Positions 1-7,453 of a stretch of 64,000 nt of DNA are shown one piece after another (position 1 is the stretch's first letter; every line of letters begins with the position of its first letter). A program made the position numbers and the translations under genes. The stretch comes from Arthrobacter sp. KBS0702 (lineage in GTDB: Bacteria; Actinomycetota; Actinomycetes; Actinomycetales; Micrococcaceae): contig NZ_CP042172.1 of the NCBI RefSeq assembly GCF_005937985.2, positions 1,302,001 through 1,366,000 on the forward strand. Reading direction: 5' to 3'. The notes beneath the pieces are model-generated. The model saw nothing but the letters and a program-made list of their open reading frames with translations. It was not told the origin of the DNA and did no database searches.

Positions 1-6
1 TTCGGT

Positions 7-22
7 TCGGTTCTGTGTTCGA
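7..22 (-). promoter_or_regulatory. possible degenerate LexA (SOS) operator
   Basis: Read on the minus strand the site is TCGAACACAGAACCGA. Its left half fits the actinobacterial SOS box (TCGAAC-N4-GTTCGA) exactly, while the right half matches only at its outer three bases. In related genomes lexA often lies divergent from a LysM gene like the one starting at 134, which would place lexA just left of the window. That neighbour is not visible, so this is a weak call. Confidence 0.28.
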
Positions 23-133
23 ACGTAGTGATCAAGATTTGCGGTCCAGGTTTGCGTTAGATGGTTCGGCCGGTTGGCGGCGAGTACGTGGAGTACGCCG
101 GGCGGCACAGATAAGTCCAGGAGGGCTCAGTTC

Positions 134-592
134 ATGTCAGCAGTAAGCGCTATTTCCGGTTCACAGGTTTCCGTTCCCGTGCAGGCGTCACGGTTCGAGG
201 CTTTCGGCCCGCACGGCATCTTCGACGGGCAGGAAGCCAGCCGCGGGCAGCGGGCTGTGCCTGCCGTTGCGCCCAGGCAGGCGCCGCTGCGGCTGACCCG
301 CCGGGGCCGCTTCGTCTTCTTCGGCCTGCCGTTGATTCTGCTGGCTGCCCTCGTCCTTTCGCTCGCCGGTTTCCTGAATGCGCCGGCCAAAGCCGCCGAC
401 TCGACCGCGGAGCTCTCGCTCACCCCTACGGTCACCGTGACGGTCCAGCCGGGGGAGTCGCTGTGGGCCATCGCCGGCGCAGTGGCACCGGAGCGCGACC
501 CCCGCGACGTGGTCGCCGACATTGTGCAGCTCAACAACCTCGATGCCGCCCGCGTTATCCCCGGCCAGCAGCTCTACGTGCCCTCCAGGTAA
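134..592 (+). CDS. LysM-domain single-pass membrane protein
   Basis: 152 residues. A disordered N-terminal part of about 55 residues ends in a basic patch (LTRRGR), followed by one membrane segment at about 60-82 and a C-terminal LysM domain at about 101-151 (VQPGESLWAIA ... VQLNNLDAARVIPGQQLYVP). LysM domains bind N-acetylglucosamine polymers, so the protein is probably anchored in the membrane with its LysM facing the peptidoglycan. The ATG at 134 is chosen because AGGAGGG lies 8 nt upstream; an upstream in-frame ATG at 74 has no such site. It lies 64 nt before hisC, which has its own promoter. LysM proteins beside lexA and next to his genes are common in Arthrobacter relatives; the exact role is unknown. 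Confidence 0.85.
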   Translation: MSAVSAISGSQVSVPVQASRFEAFGPHGIFDGQEASRGQRAVPAVAPRQAPLRLTRRGRFVFFGLPLILLAALVLSLAGFLNAPAKAADSTAELSLTPTVTVTVQPGESLWAIAGAVAPERDPRDVVADIVQLNNLDAARVIPGQQLYVPSR

Positions 593-644
593 TCCCCGGC
601 CGCCCTCTGGAGGTCACAGTTTCGGGGCCGGGCGTGGTCTCACT

Positions 645-650
645 TAAACT
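645..650 (+). promoter_or_regulatory. -10 box of a leaderless hisC promoter
   Basis: TAAACT is followed by 6 nt and then the GTG of hisC at 657, which puts the expected transcription start at or next to the start codon. No Shine-Dalgarno sequence precedes the GTG. The -35 region is not recognisable. Confidence 0.6.
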
Positions 651-656
651 AGGCAC

Positions 657-1775
657 GTGACTGACCAGCTAGAGCGCCTCAACCGACTGCCCCTCCGGAC
701 CAATCTGCGGGGGTTGCGGCCTTACGGCGCGCCCCAGCTGGATGTTCCGATCTTGCTGAACGTCAACGAAAACACCCATGGCGTCCCGGACGACGTCCGC
801 GCGGCCATCGCAGAGGCAGTGACCGAGGCTGCCGCCGGGCTGAACCGGTACCCTGACCGCGAGTTCACCGAATTGCGGGAAGGGCTGGCCGAGTATCTCG
901 GCCACGGCCTCGACGCCGCCAACATCTGGGCCGCCAACGGCTCCAACGAAGTCCTCCAGCAAATCCTCCAGGCCTTCGGCGGTCCGGGCCGCACTGCGCT
1001 CGGGTTCCCTCCCACGTACTCCATGTACCCGCTGCTGGCCGCCGGCACGGACACCGAGTACATCGTGGGGGTGCGTGCCGACGACTACGGGCTCAGTGCC
1101 GAATCGGCCGCCCGGCAGGTACGGGAGCTGAAACCCAACGTTGTCTTCCTCTGCTCTCCGAACAACCCCACGGGCACCGGTCTGGGTCTCGACGTCGTCG
1201 AGGCCGTCTACGAGGCCGGGGAAGCCAGCCAGACCATCGTGATCGTCGACGAGGCCTACCACGAGTTCGCCCACGACGGTACGCCCAGCGCCCTGACGTT
1301 GCTGCCCGGACGCGAGCGGCTGATCGTGTCCCGGACCATGAGCAAGGCCTTTGCCCTGGCCGGCGCGCGGCTGGGCTACATGGCGGCCGCGCCGGAGGTC
1401 ACCGATGCCCTGCGCCTGGTCCGGCTGCCATACCACCTGTCCGCCATCACGCAGGCCACTGCGCTGGCCGCGCTGCGCCACCGCGTGGCCCTGATGGCCG
1501 ATGTTGAAGACATCAAGCGCCAGCGGGACCGAATCGTCTCGGAGCTGACCCGGATGGGACTGAAACCGGCCGCTTCGGATTCGAACTACGTGTTCTTCGG
1601 CGGCCTCGACAACCCGCACGAGACCTGGCAGGGGCTGCTGGACGCCGGTGTGCTGATCCGCGACGTCGGAATCCCCGGCCACCTGCGCGTGACCGCCGGT
1701 ACTGAGACGGAAACCACAGCGTTTCTGCACGCGCTCGAACGCATCCTGACCGGCCACGAAGCACAGTCCGCCTAG
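657..1775 (+). CDS. hisC: histidinol-phosphate aminotransferase
   Basis: 372 residues, a class I/II fold PLP aminotransferase that converts imidazole-acetol phosphate and glutamate to histidinol phosphate in histidine synthesis. Visible signatures are NGSNEVLQQI near residue 95, the CSPNNPTGTG motif, IVDEAYHEF, and SRTMSKAFALAGARLGY, which carries the PLP-binding Lys at about 230. The C-terminal arginine motif lies in HLRVTAGTETET. The length is normal for HisC. The GTG start follows a leaderless-type -10 box. hisB begins 69 nt downstream, so this is the first gene of a hisCBH-A group; hisD, hisF, hisG and hisI are not in the window. Confidence 0.95.
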   Translation: MTDQLERLNRLPLRTNLRGLRPYGAPQLDVPILLNVNENTHGVPDDVRAAIAEAVTEAAAGLNRYPDREFTELREGLAEYLGHGLDAANIWAANGSNEVLQQILQAFGGPGRTALGFPPTYSMYPLLAAGTDTEYIVGVRADDYGLSAESAARQVRELKPNVVFLCSPNNPTGTGLGLDVVEAVYEAGEASQTIVIVDEAYHEFAHDGTPSALTLLPGRERLIVSRTMSKAFALAGARLGYMAAAPEVTDALRLVRLPYHLSAITQATALAALRHRVALMADVEDIKRQRDRIVSELTRMGLKPAASDSNYVFFGGLDNPHETWQGLLDAGVLIRDVGIPGHLRVTAGTETETTAFLHALERILTGHEAQSA

Positions 1776-1844
1776 ACTTAAGCCAGGACCCACGCACACC
1801 ACCGGCGTTCGCCGGGCGCCCGCCTCATCCAAAGGACACCCCAC

Positions 1845-2471
1845 ATGAGCAACACCGGAACTGCCGCTGCCGAGGCCCGGACCGCACGCCTCGAACGGAC
1901 CACCAGCGAGTCGTCCGTGCTGGTCGAGATCGACCTCGACGGCACCGGCGTCTCGGACATCAGCACGTCGGTGCCGTTCTACGACCACATGCTGACGGCG
2001 CTGAGCAAGCACTCCCTGATCGACATGACGGTCAAGGCCACCGGTGACACCCACATTGATGTCCACCACACCGTGGAAGACGTCGCCATCACCTTCGGCG
2101 AGGTCCTGCGCACCGCCCTGGGGAACAAGGCCGGCATCCGCCGCTTCGGCGAGGCCACGGTGCCGCTCGACGAGGCGCTCGCACACGCCGTCGTCGACGT
2201 CTCCGGCCGGCCCTACCTCGTGCACGCCGGAGAACCGGCGGGCCAGGAATACCACCTCATCGGCGGCCACTTCACCGGGTCCCTGACCCGGCACGTTTTC
2301 GAGGCGATCACCCTGCACGCCGGCATCTGCCTGCACATGAACGTCACCGCCGGCCGGGATCCGCACCACATCGTCGAGGCGCAGTTCAAGGCCTTTGCCC
2401 GGGCCCTCCGCGCGGCTGTTGAGCCGGATCCCCGGGTCGAGGGCATTCCCTCCACCAAGGGTGCGCTGTGA
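1845..2471 (+). CDS. hisB: imidazoleglycerol-phosphate dehydratase
   Basis: 208 residues, a monofunctional HisB that dehydrates imidazole-glycerol phosphate to imidazole-acetol phosphate using two Mn(II) ions. Metal-binding motifs are present: [11 protein letters not shown] in the first half and a matching His-rich stretch, [16 protein letters not shown], in the second half. There is no fused histidinol phosphatase domain. The ATG is preceded by AAAGGA at suitable spacing. The last 4 nt overlap the hisH GTG start, which indicates translational coupling with the next enzyme. Confidence 0.95.
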   Translation: MSNTGTAAAEARTARLERTTSESSVLVEIDLDGTGVSDISTSVPFYDHMLTALSKHSLIDMTVKATGDTHIDVHHTVEDVAITFGEVLRTALGNKAGIRRFGEATVPLDEALAHAVVDVSGRPYLVHAGEPAGQEYHLIGGHFTGSLTRHVFEAITLHAGICLHMNVTAGRDPHHIVEAQFKAFARALRAAVEPDPRVEGIPSTKGAL

Positions 2472-3241
2472 GCGGCAAAGTTCTCCAGGACGGCGCGATC
2501 ATCGACCCTGACGCCCACCGGAAGCCCGCGTCGCCCGACGGTAAGCCCACGGTCACCGTGCTGGACTACGGTTCGGGTAACGTCCGATCGGCCGTGCGCG
2601 CCCTCGAGCGTGCCGGCGCCGAGGTCATCCTCAGCGCCAAGCCGGAAGATGTGCTCAACGCCGACGGGCTCGTCGTCCCCGGCGTCGGGGCCTTCGAAAC
2701 CGTCATGAACGAGCTCAAGGCCGTCGACGCCGTCCGGATGATCGGACGCCGGGTCGCCGGCGGCCGGCCCGTGCTGGCGATCTGCGTCGGACTCCAGGTC
2801 TTGTTTGAGGCCGGCGTCGAACACGGCACCGTCGCCGAGGGCATGGGGGAGTGGCCCGGCAAGGTCGAGCTGCTGCCGGCCGACGTGGTGCCGCACATGG
2901 GCTGGAATACCGTCACCGTGCCGGAGGGCTCCCGGCTCTTTGCCGGCGTCGAGAACGAGCGCTTCTACTTCGTGCACTCCTACGGTGTGCAGCACTGGGA
3001 TTTCGACGTGATCCAGCCGCGCATGAAGGCGCCGCTCGTCACCTGGTCCGAACACGGTGCCCCGTTCATCGCAGCGGTGGAAAACGGTCCGCTCTGCGCC
3101 ACCCAGTTCCACCCCGAAAAGTCCGGCGACGCCGGCGCGCGCCTGCTCCGCAACTGGGTGGACGGTCTGCGCAGCAGCGCCACCACCAGTGCCGCCGAGG
3201 CCGGAACAGCCCAGCCTGGCACCCCGGAACAGACCGCCTAG
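2468..3241 (+). CDS. hisH: imidazole glycerol phosphate synthase, glutaminase subunit
   Basis: 257 residues, a class I glutamine amidotransferase that supplies ammonia to HisF. The nucleophile is Cys at about 106 in [11 protein letters not shown]. The oxyanion motif and the His-Glu pair ([13 protein letters not shown]) are present, as is the start motif [10 protein letters not shown]. HisH is usually 200-215 residues. Here about 28 extra residues precede the conserved start motif and about 25 Ala/Thr/Pro-rich residues follow the fold. The GTG at 2468 overlaps hisB by 4 nt, which supports it as the real start even though the extension is unusual. The partner hisF is not in the window. Confidence 0.93.
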   Translation: MSGKVLQDGAIIDPDAHRKPASPDGKPTVTVLDYGSGNVRSAVRALERAGAEVILSAKPEDVLNADGLVVPGVGAFETVMNELKAVDAVRMIGRRVAGGRPVLAICVGLQVLFEAGVEHGTVAEGMGEWPGKVELLPADVVPHMGWNTVTVPEGSRLFAGVENERFYFVHSYGVQHWDFDVIQPRMKAPLVTWSEHGAPFIAAVENGPLCATQFHPEKSGDAGARLLRNWVDGLRSSATTSAAEAGTAQPGTPEQTA

Positions 3242-3400
3242 ATGTGGTCCATAGTCCTGATGGGCCTCGCCGGATTGCTGGTGGGCGGCGCCCTGTCCTT
3301 CCGGCAGCAGAAAAGCCCTCTCTGGGTCCAGATCGTGTTCTACATCCTGGCCGGCATGTCGCTGCTGGCCGCCTGGCTATTAACCCTGCCGGGGAACTGA
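3242..3400 (+). CDS. small two-helix membrane protein between hisH and hisA
   Basis: 52 residues starting [20 protein letters not shown]. Helix 1 spans about 3-20, a short charged loop RQQKSP follows, and helix 2 spans about 28-49. The ATG follows the hisH stop codon directly with no gap, as expected for a co-translated gene. The reading frame has normal high-G+C codon use. I do not recognise a function. The position inside the his cluster and the clean membrane topology make it a real gene rather than spacer. Confidence 0.7.
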   Translation: MWSIVLMGLAGLLVGGALSFRQQKSPLWVQIVFYILAGMSLLAAWLLTLPGN

Positions 3401-3470
3401 CCCTCCCGGGCACCTGACCACCACGTCCCCGCCCGCCCCGACCGCCACCCCAATACGTGAGGACCCAACG

Positions 3471-4217
3471 ATGACCACCGAAACCCCGCTGCCGGTACTC
3501 GAGCTGCTCCCCGCCGTCGACGTCGTCAACGGCCAGGCCGTGCGCCTGGTCCAGGGCGAAGCCGGCAGCGAAACCAGCTACGGCACTCCGCTGGAGGCAG
3601 CGCTCAACTGGCAGGAACAGGGCGCCGAATGGGTCCACCTGGTGGACCTCGATGCAGCCTTCGGCCGTGGCTCCAACGCCGAACTGCTGCGCGAGGTCGT
3701 CGGGCGGCTGGACATCAAAGTCGAACTCTCCGGCGGCCTGCGCGACGACGAGTCGCTGGAAAAGGCCCTCGACCTCGGTGTGGCCCGGGTGAACCTCGGC
3801 ACCGCCGCGCTGGAGAATCCCGAGTGGACGTCCCGTGTGATCGAGCGTTTCGGCGACAAGATCGCCGTCGGCCTCGACGTCCGCGGCACCACCCTCGCCG
3901 GCCGCGGCTGGACCAAAGAGGGCGGCGACCTCTGGGACGTGCTCGGCCGCCTCGAGGAAGCCGGCTGCGCCCGCTACGTCGTCACCGACGTCACCAAGGA
4001 CGGCACCCTGCAGGGCCCCAACGTCGAGCTGCTGCGCCAAATGGTGGAGAGGACCGGCAAGCCTGTTGTAGCCTCCGGCGGCATCTCCAGCCTCGAGGAC
4101 CTCAAAGTCCTGCGCTCCCTGGTACCGCTCGGGGTCGAGGGCGCCATCATCGGCAAGGCCCTCTACAACGGCAACTTCACGCTGCCCGAAGCCCTCGACA
4201 TCGCCGGCCGCCGCTAG
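3471..4217 (+). CDS. hisA: phosphoribosyl isomerase, HisA/PriA type
   Basis: 248 residues, a (beta-alpha)8 barrel that isomerises ProFAR to PRFAR in histidine synthesis. The catalytic aspartates are in [18 protein letters not shown] (Asp at about 17) and in [16 protein letters not shown]. The phosphate-binding motifs are ELSGGLRDD and [12 protein letters not shown]. In actinobacteria lacking trpF this enzyme is usually the bifunctional PriA, which also isomerises phosphoribosyl anthranilate. The [17 protein letters not shown] loop resembles PriA, so dual activity is likely but not proven from sequence. It lies 70 nt after the small membrane protein and 13 nt before the SseB gene. Confidence 0.93.
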   Translation: MTTETPLPVLELLPAVDVVNGQAVRLVQGEAGSETSYGTPLEAALNWQEQGAEWVHLVDLDAAFGRGSNAELLREVVGRLDIKVELSGGLRDDESLEKALDLGVARVNLGTAALENPEWTSRVIERFGDKIAVGLDVRGTTLAGRGWTKEGGDLWDVLGRLEEAGCARYVVTDVTKDGTLQGPNVELLRQMVERTGKPVVASGGISSLEDLKVLRSLVPLGVEGAIIGKALYNGNFTLPEALDIAGRR

Positions 4218-4230
4218 GGAAGTCCGGGCC

Positions 4231-5166
4231 ATGGAGCACAACCCCCTGTCTAAGGGAACATTGCCCGAGCACCGCCAGCCCGGCGGACGCCCCTTGCCCG
4301 GCCACATCGCCGCCGCCCTCGCCGGCACCGGGGGCGCGACGGACTCCGCCGGCCAGCCCTGGGCCGGCCGCAGCCTCAGCGGTGACGACGCCAAGATCCA
4401 CAACTTCGAGGACGACGACGGCGCCGCCGACGCCGGCTACCTGGCCGCGCTGGACGCCCTCGCCGCCGGCACCGGGGACGAGGCAGCAGTGGTGGCATCG
4501 CTGGCTACCGCGCGCGTCTTCGTGCCGATCGTGGCCCGGCTTGCCGAAGAAGGCGAGGGCGTGGCCGGCCAGGAGGGCAAGAAACAGCACGGGGAGGAAC
4601 TGCAGGGCGACAAACAGGCGGACATGGCCCTCGTGACCCTGCAGGCCCCCGACGGCCGGACCGCGCTGCCGGTCTTCACCTCTGCCCGGGCCCTGGCGGC
4701 CTGGCACGCGGAGGCGAGGCCCGTGGCGGTCTACGCGGCGCGGGCCGCGCTCTCCGCCGTCGCCGAGGGGGCCGAACTGCTGGTCCTCGACCCCGGCTCG
4801 GCTGCCACCTTTGTGGTGCGCCGGCCCGCCGTCTGGGCCCTGGCCCGGCAGCACGGCTGGACGCCGAGCTACAGCGATCCGGCGGTGGCCGAGGCTGTCG
4901 CCAGCGCGGCGGCTGGTCTTCCGGCGCTCCGGCGCGTTGAGATCCTTCCCGGCGGGGGAGTGGCATCGGCGCAGGCCGGCGGCGGCCAGCTCCCCGGCGG
5001 GGGCGCCGGTCCGGAGCTGCGGATGGTGCTGTACCTTGAAGACGGGCTCGACGCCGCCGCGGTGCAGTCCCTCGTGGCCGGGCTGAACAACGCTCTGGCC
5101 CGGAATGAAACATTTGCCGAGCGGGTTGACTCGATCGACATCAAGTTGCAGCGCGCAGCACCCTAG
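4231..5166 (+). CDS. SseB-domain protein
   Basis: 311 residues. The first 70 are Gly/Pro/Ala-rich and probably disordered. An SseB N-terminal-like domain follows at about 75-220, including FVPIVARL, MALVTLQAPDGRTALPVFTS and AVYAARAALSAVAEGAELLVLDPGS. The tail at about 225-311 contains a Gly-rich linker and a second small fold. There are no membrane segments or signal peptide. SseB-like proteins are common in actinobacteria, often next to hisA; no biochemical function is established. It begins 13 nt after hisA, so it is probably co-transcribed. Confidence 0.8.
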   Translation: MEHNPLSKGTLPEHRQPGGRPLPGHIAAALAGTGGATDSAGQPWAGRSLSGDDAKIHNFEDDDGAADAGYLAALDALAAGTGDEAAVVASLATARVFVPIVARLAEEGEGVAGQEGKKQHGEELQGDKQADMALVTLQAPDGRTALPVFTSARALAAWHAEARPVAVYAARAALSAVAEGAELLVLDPGSAATFVVRRPAVWALARQHGWTPSYSDPAVAEAVASAAAGLPALRRVEILPGGGVASAQAGGGQLPGGGAGPELRMVLYLEDGLDAAAVQSLVAGLNNALARNETFAERVDSIDIKLQRAAP

Positions 5167-5229
5167 CCGAAAGCCGGCACGAGGGCCTCCGGGTGCTGCC
5201 AACGGCAGTACACAAAGGAAAGCAGTTTC

Positions 5230-6549
5230 GTGAATTTCGCGCTCTACCGGGACCTGCTGGCCGTGAGGCCCGTCAGGAACCTCCTGCTCGTTGGCATGGT
5301 CGCCCGCATCCCGCACTCCGCGGCCGGGGTGCTGCTGACGCTGCACATCGTCCTCACCCTGGGACAGGGCTACGCGGCCGCCGGGGCTGCCGCGGCCGTC
5401 ATGACGATCGGCATCGCCGTCGGAGCCCCGTGGCGCGGACGCCGGGTGGACACCGTGGGCCTGCGCCGGGCGCTGATCCCGTCCGTCGTCTCGGAGACCG
5501 TCATCTGGTCGATCGTGCCGCACGTCGGCTACGAACTGCTGCTGCCCCTGGTCTTCGTGGGAGGCCTGCTGACGCTGCCGATCTTCAGCGTCGTGCGCCA
5601 ATCGCTGGGCATCCTCGCCGGCGGCGAGCAACGCCGGACGGCCTTCGCCCTGGACGCGATCAGCACCGAACTGGTCTTTATGATCGGCCCCGCGGCCGGC
5701 GCCGTCGTCGCCACCGCAGGATACTCCGCGCTGGGCCTGACCGTGGTGGGCATCGCCACCTCCCTGTCCGGCCTGTTCCTGATGTGGATCAACCCGCCCA
5801 CCCGCAGCGCCGACTCCGGGGCTGAGCCGGACACAGCGTTCGAGGCGGCCCAGCAGGAAGGCGCGGAAACGGCCCTGGTGGCCGCGGCACCCCACGTCCA
5901 GGAAGCCGCTGCCGAACTGGCACCACTGGCCGCCGCGGAGCAGCGGCGGCAGGGCCGCCCCGGCCTGCGGCACAAGGTCGTCCGCAATTTCGCCTGGTTC
6001 ACGGCTGGCGTGGCGGCGGTCTTCGCCGTCGCGGCCGGCGCCGGCATGGTGCTCAGCGGCACCGACGTCGGCATCGTCGCGGCCCTCGAGAGGGGAGGGC
6101 ACCAGGCCGAAATCGGCATCGTTTTCCTCCTCTGGTGCGCGGCATCCGTGCTGGGCGGACTGGTCTACGGCGCCATGCACCGGCCGGTGTCCCCGGTCCT
6201 GCTGCTGCTGGGCATGTCCGCACTGACGATTCCGATGGCCTTCGCGCACGACACCTGGACACTCGCGGTGCTGTCGCTGCTGCCGGGCCTGCTCTGCGCG
6301 CCGGTGCTCTCCGCCGCGTCGGAGAAGGTGGCAGAACTGGTCGAGGAGGGCCGCCGCGGCGAGGCGATGGGCTGGTACGGCTCTGCCCTCACCGGCGGCG
6401 TGGCACTCGGCGCTCCGCTGGCCGGGCTCTTTATCGACGGCGTGGGCCCGGGCGCGGGGTTCGTCGCGGTGGGGGTGGCCGGCGTCGTGTTGTGCCTGGT
6501 GGGACTGGTCCTGCAGCACCGCCGGCGGCGGCGGCTCGCCCCGGCCTGA
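5230..6549 (+). CDS. MFS transporter
   Basis: 439 residues with about 12 hydrophobic segments and a long hydrophilic central loop (around residues 195-245, rich in Ala/Glu/Gln), the usual split between the two six-helix halves of a major facilitator. The ending is arginine-rich (QHRRRRRLAPA). The GTG start at 5230 is preceded by AAAGGAAA. The substrate cannot be told from sequence; drug or metabolite efflux is the common annotation. It is the last gene of the rightward his-linked group and is closed by the hairpin at 6599-6641. Confidence 0.85.
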   Translation: MNFALYRDLLAVRPVRNLLLVGMVARIPHSAAGVLLTLHIVLTLGQGYAAAGAAAAVMTIGIAVGAPWRGRRVDTVGLRRALIPSVVSETVIWSIVPHVGYELLLPLVFVGGLLTLPIFSVVRQSLGILAGGEQRRTAFALDAISTELVFMIGPAAGAVVATAGYSALGLTVVGIATSLSGLFLMWINPPTRSADSGAEPDTAFEAAQQEGAETALVAAAPHVQEAAAELAPLAAAEQRRQGRPGLRHKVVRNFAWFTAGVAAVFAVAAGAGMVLSGTDVGIVAALERGGHQAEIGIVFLLWCAASVLGGLVYGAMHRPVSPVLLLLGMSALTIPMAFAHDTWTLAVLSLLPGLLCAPVLSAASEKVAELVEEGRRGEAMGWYGSALTGGVALGAPLAGLFIDGVGPGAGFVAVGVAGVVLCLVGLVLQHRRRRRLAPA

Positions 6550-6598
6550 CCGGCTCGCTCCGATCCCGCAGGCCGCTCCTGCCGGCCAGCCGGTTAAA

Positions 6599-6641
6599 CG
6601 ACGACGGCGGGCGGACCGTTCTGGTCCTCCCGCCGCCGTCG
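6599..6641. terminator. bidirectional terminator between convergent genes
   Basis: A GC-rich hairpin: outer CGACG/CGTCG, one mismatch, CGGCGGG/CCCGCCG, then inner GGACC/GGTCC around a GTTCT loop. It sits between the rightward MFS gene and the leftward DUF1844 gene. It has no strong U tract, which is typical for actinobacteria. Confidence 0.7.
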
Positions 6642-6671
6642 CTGTGGGCTGCTGGTTCGCAGCCCGTTGCC

Positions 6672-7058
6672 TTAGTTGACCGGGCCGGTGTACTTCTCGC
6701 CCGGGCCTTTGCCCGGCGCGTCCGGGATGACGGATTCCTCGCGGAAAGCGAGCTGCAGGGAGCGCAGCCCGTCGCGCAAGGGCCCGGCGTGCTGGGAACC
6801 GATTTCGGGTGCCGCGGACGTGACGAGTCCGGCCAGGGCCGTGATCAGCTTGCGCGCTTCGTCGAGGTCCTTGAGCTCTTCGGCGTTGTCCTCGGCGGCC
6901 AGGCCGAGCTTCACGGCGGCGGCGCTCATCAGGTGAACGGCGGCGGTGGTAATGACCTCGATCGCGGGGACCTCGGAGATGTCGCGGATCTGCTGGGAGA
7001 CGTCGGCCTGCGCGTCGGCCGGCTGGTAAACGTGTGAATTACTATCTGAAGTGCTCAT
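6672..7058 (-). CDS. DUF1844 protein
   Basis: 128 residues: a short polar N-terminus (MSTSDSNSHVYQP), a helical DUF1844 core (ISEVPAIEVITTAAVHLMSA, then AAVKLGLA and DEARKLITALAGLV), and a Pro/Gly-rich tail. No catalytic motif is visible. The start at 7058 is chosen because the protein then begins at the conserved part; translation further upstream would read through the tandem repeat at 7105-7160. DUF1844 genes regularly sit divergent from infC in actinobacteria, as here. The function is unknown. Confidence 0.82.
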   Translation of the reverse strand: MSTSDSNSHVYQPADAQADVSQQIRDISEVPAIEVITTAAVHLMSAAAVKLGLAAEDNAEELKDLDEARKLITALAGLVTSAAPEIGSQHAGPLRDGLRSLQLAFREESVIPDAPGKGPGEKYTGPVN

Positions 7059-7104
7059 GCTGGTAAGCTTGTCACAGACCGACTGAATGTCGTTATTTCT
7101 GCAG

Positions 7105-7160
7105 GGTTGAGAAACGCCGGTTGAGAAACACCGGTTAGGAAACACCGGTTGAGACACACC
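7105..7160. repeat. four tandem copies of a 14-bp repeat
   Basis: The copies are GGTTGAGAAACGCC, GGTTGAGAAACACC, GGTTAGGAAACACC and GGTTGAGACACACC, head to tail without spacers. They lie between the DUF1844 start and the infC promoter region and could bind a regulator or simply be a slippage product. Confidence 0.85.
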
Positions 7161-7207
7161 ACGTGGAACCCGCCGGCGCATAAGTGCGTTGACCGGGTGC
7201 CTTTCTG

Positions 7208-7213
7208 TAGAAT
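7208..7213 (+). promoter_or_regulatory. candidate -10 box of the infC operon
   Basis: TAGAAT fits the actinobacterial TANNNT -10 element. A TTGACC lies upstream at 7189-7194, but the 13-nt spacing is too short for a classical pair, so the -35 is uncertain. If used, it gives an infC leader of about 240 nt. Confidence 0.45.
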
Positions 7214-7374
7214 GGCTTTCAGTTTGCAAGCGGAGTTCTCTCCCACCCGCGCCAGCCGCGCGTATTCTTCACGGAATCAAGGTTGCCGGGTACCTGGTCG
7301 GGCATCCTTCCTGGGCGTTACGCCTGGCGGGGGACGCATGCCGTCTCCTCAAGGGGAGGGCAGTTCCGATCTTC

Positions 7375-7408
7375 GAGGCCTTCGATTGCTCCGGCAATTG
7401 GAGGCCTT
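7375..7408 (+). ncRNA. infC leader hairpin with UCCG tetraloop
   Basis: An almost perfect stem of 15 pairs (GAGGCCTTCGATTGC against GCAATTGGAGGCCTT, with three G-U pairs) is closed by a UCCG loop of the stable UNCG class. No U tract follows, so it is not a simple terminator. It ends about 45 nt before the ATT start of infC. Leaders of infC-rpmI-rplT operons are known sites of autoregulation in other bacteria; a regulatory role here is inferred. Confidence 0.6.
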
Positions 7409-7453
7409 CTTCATTTGCCGGCGAAGTACCCCCACGATCACAGGAGCTTTAAC

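Larger units (their letters stand above)
7059..7453. other. intergenic region DUF1844/infC: repeats, promoter, long infC leader
   Basis: This 395-nt region holds the four-copy 14-bp repeat (7105-7160), a TAGAAT -10-like box (7208-7213) and an infC leader of roughly 240 nt with a strong hairpin (7375-7408). A second weak hairpin is CTCC/GGAG near 7345-7358. No extra gene is supported. Confidence 0.6.

Noticed and set aside
669..2369. Long open frame on the minus strand opposite hisC and hisB (566 codons)
   Set aside because: Antisense frame of two certain genes; high G+C keeps such frames open. No recognisable domain and no ribosome site.
4177..6519. 780-codon minus-strand frame opposite the SseB and MFS genes
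   Set aside because: Crosses a gene boundary on the other strand, has His/Gln/Gly-rich composition typical of antisense reading, and no domain.
7189..7213. TTGACC...TAGAAT as a classical -35/-10 pair for infC
   Set aside because: Spacing is only 13 nt; only the -10 candidate is kept.
7375..7408. infC leader hairpin as an intrinsic terminator
   Set aside because: No U tract follows and the stem is followed at once by the infC ribosome-binding region.
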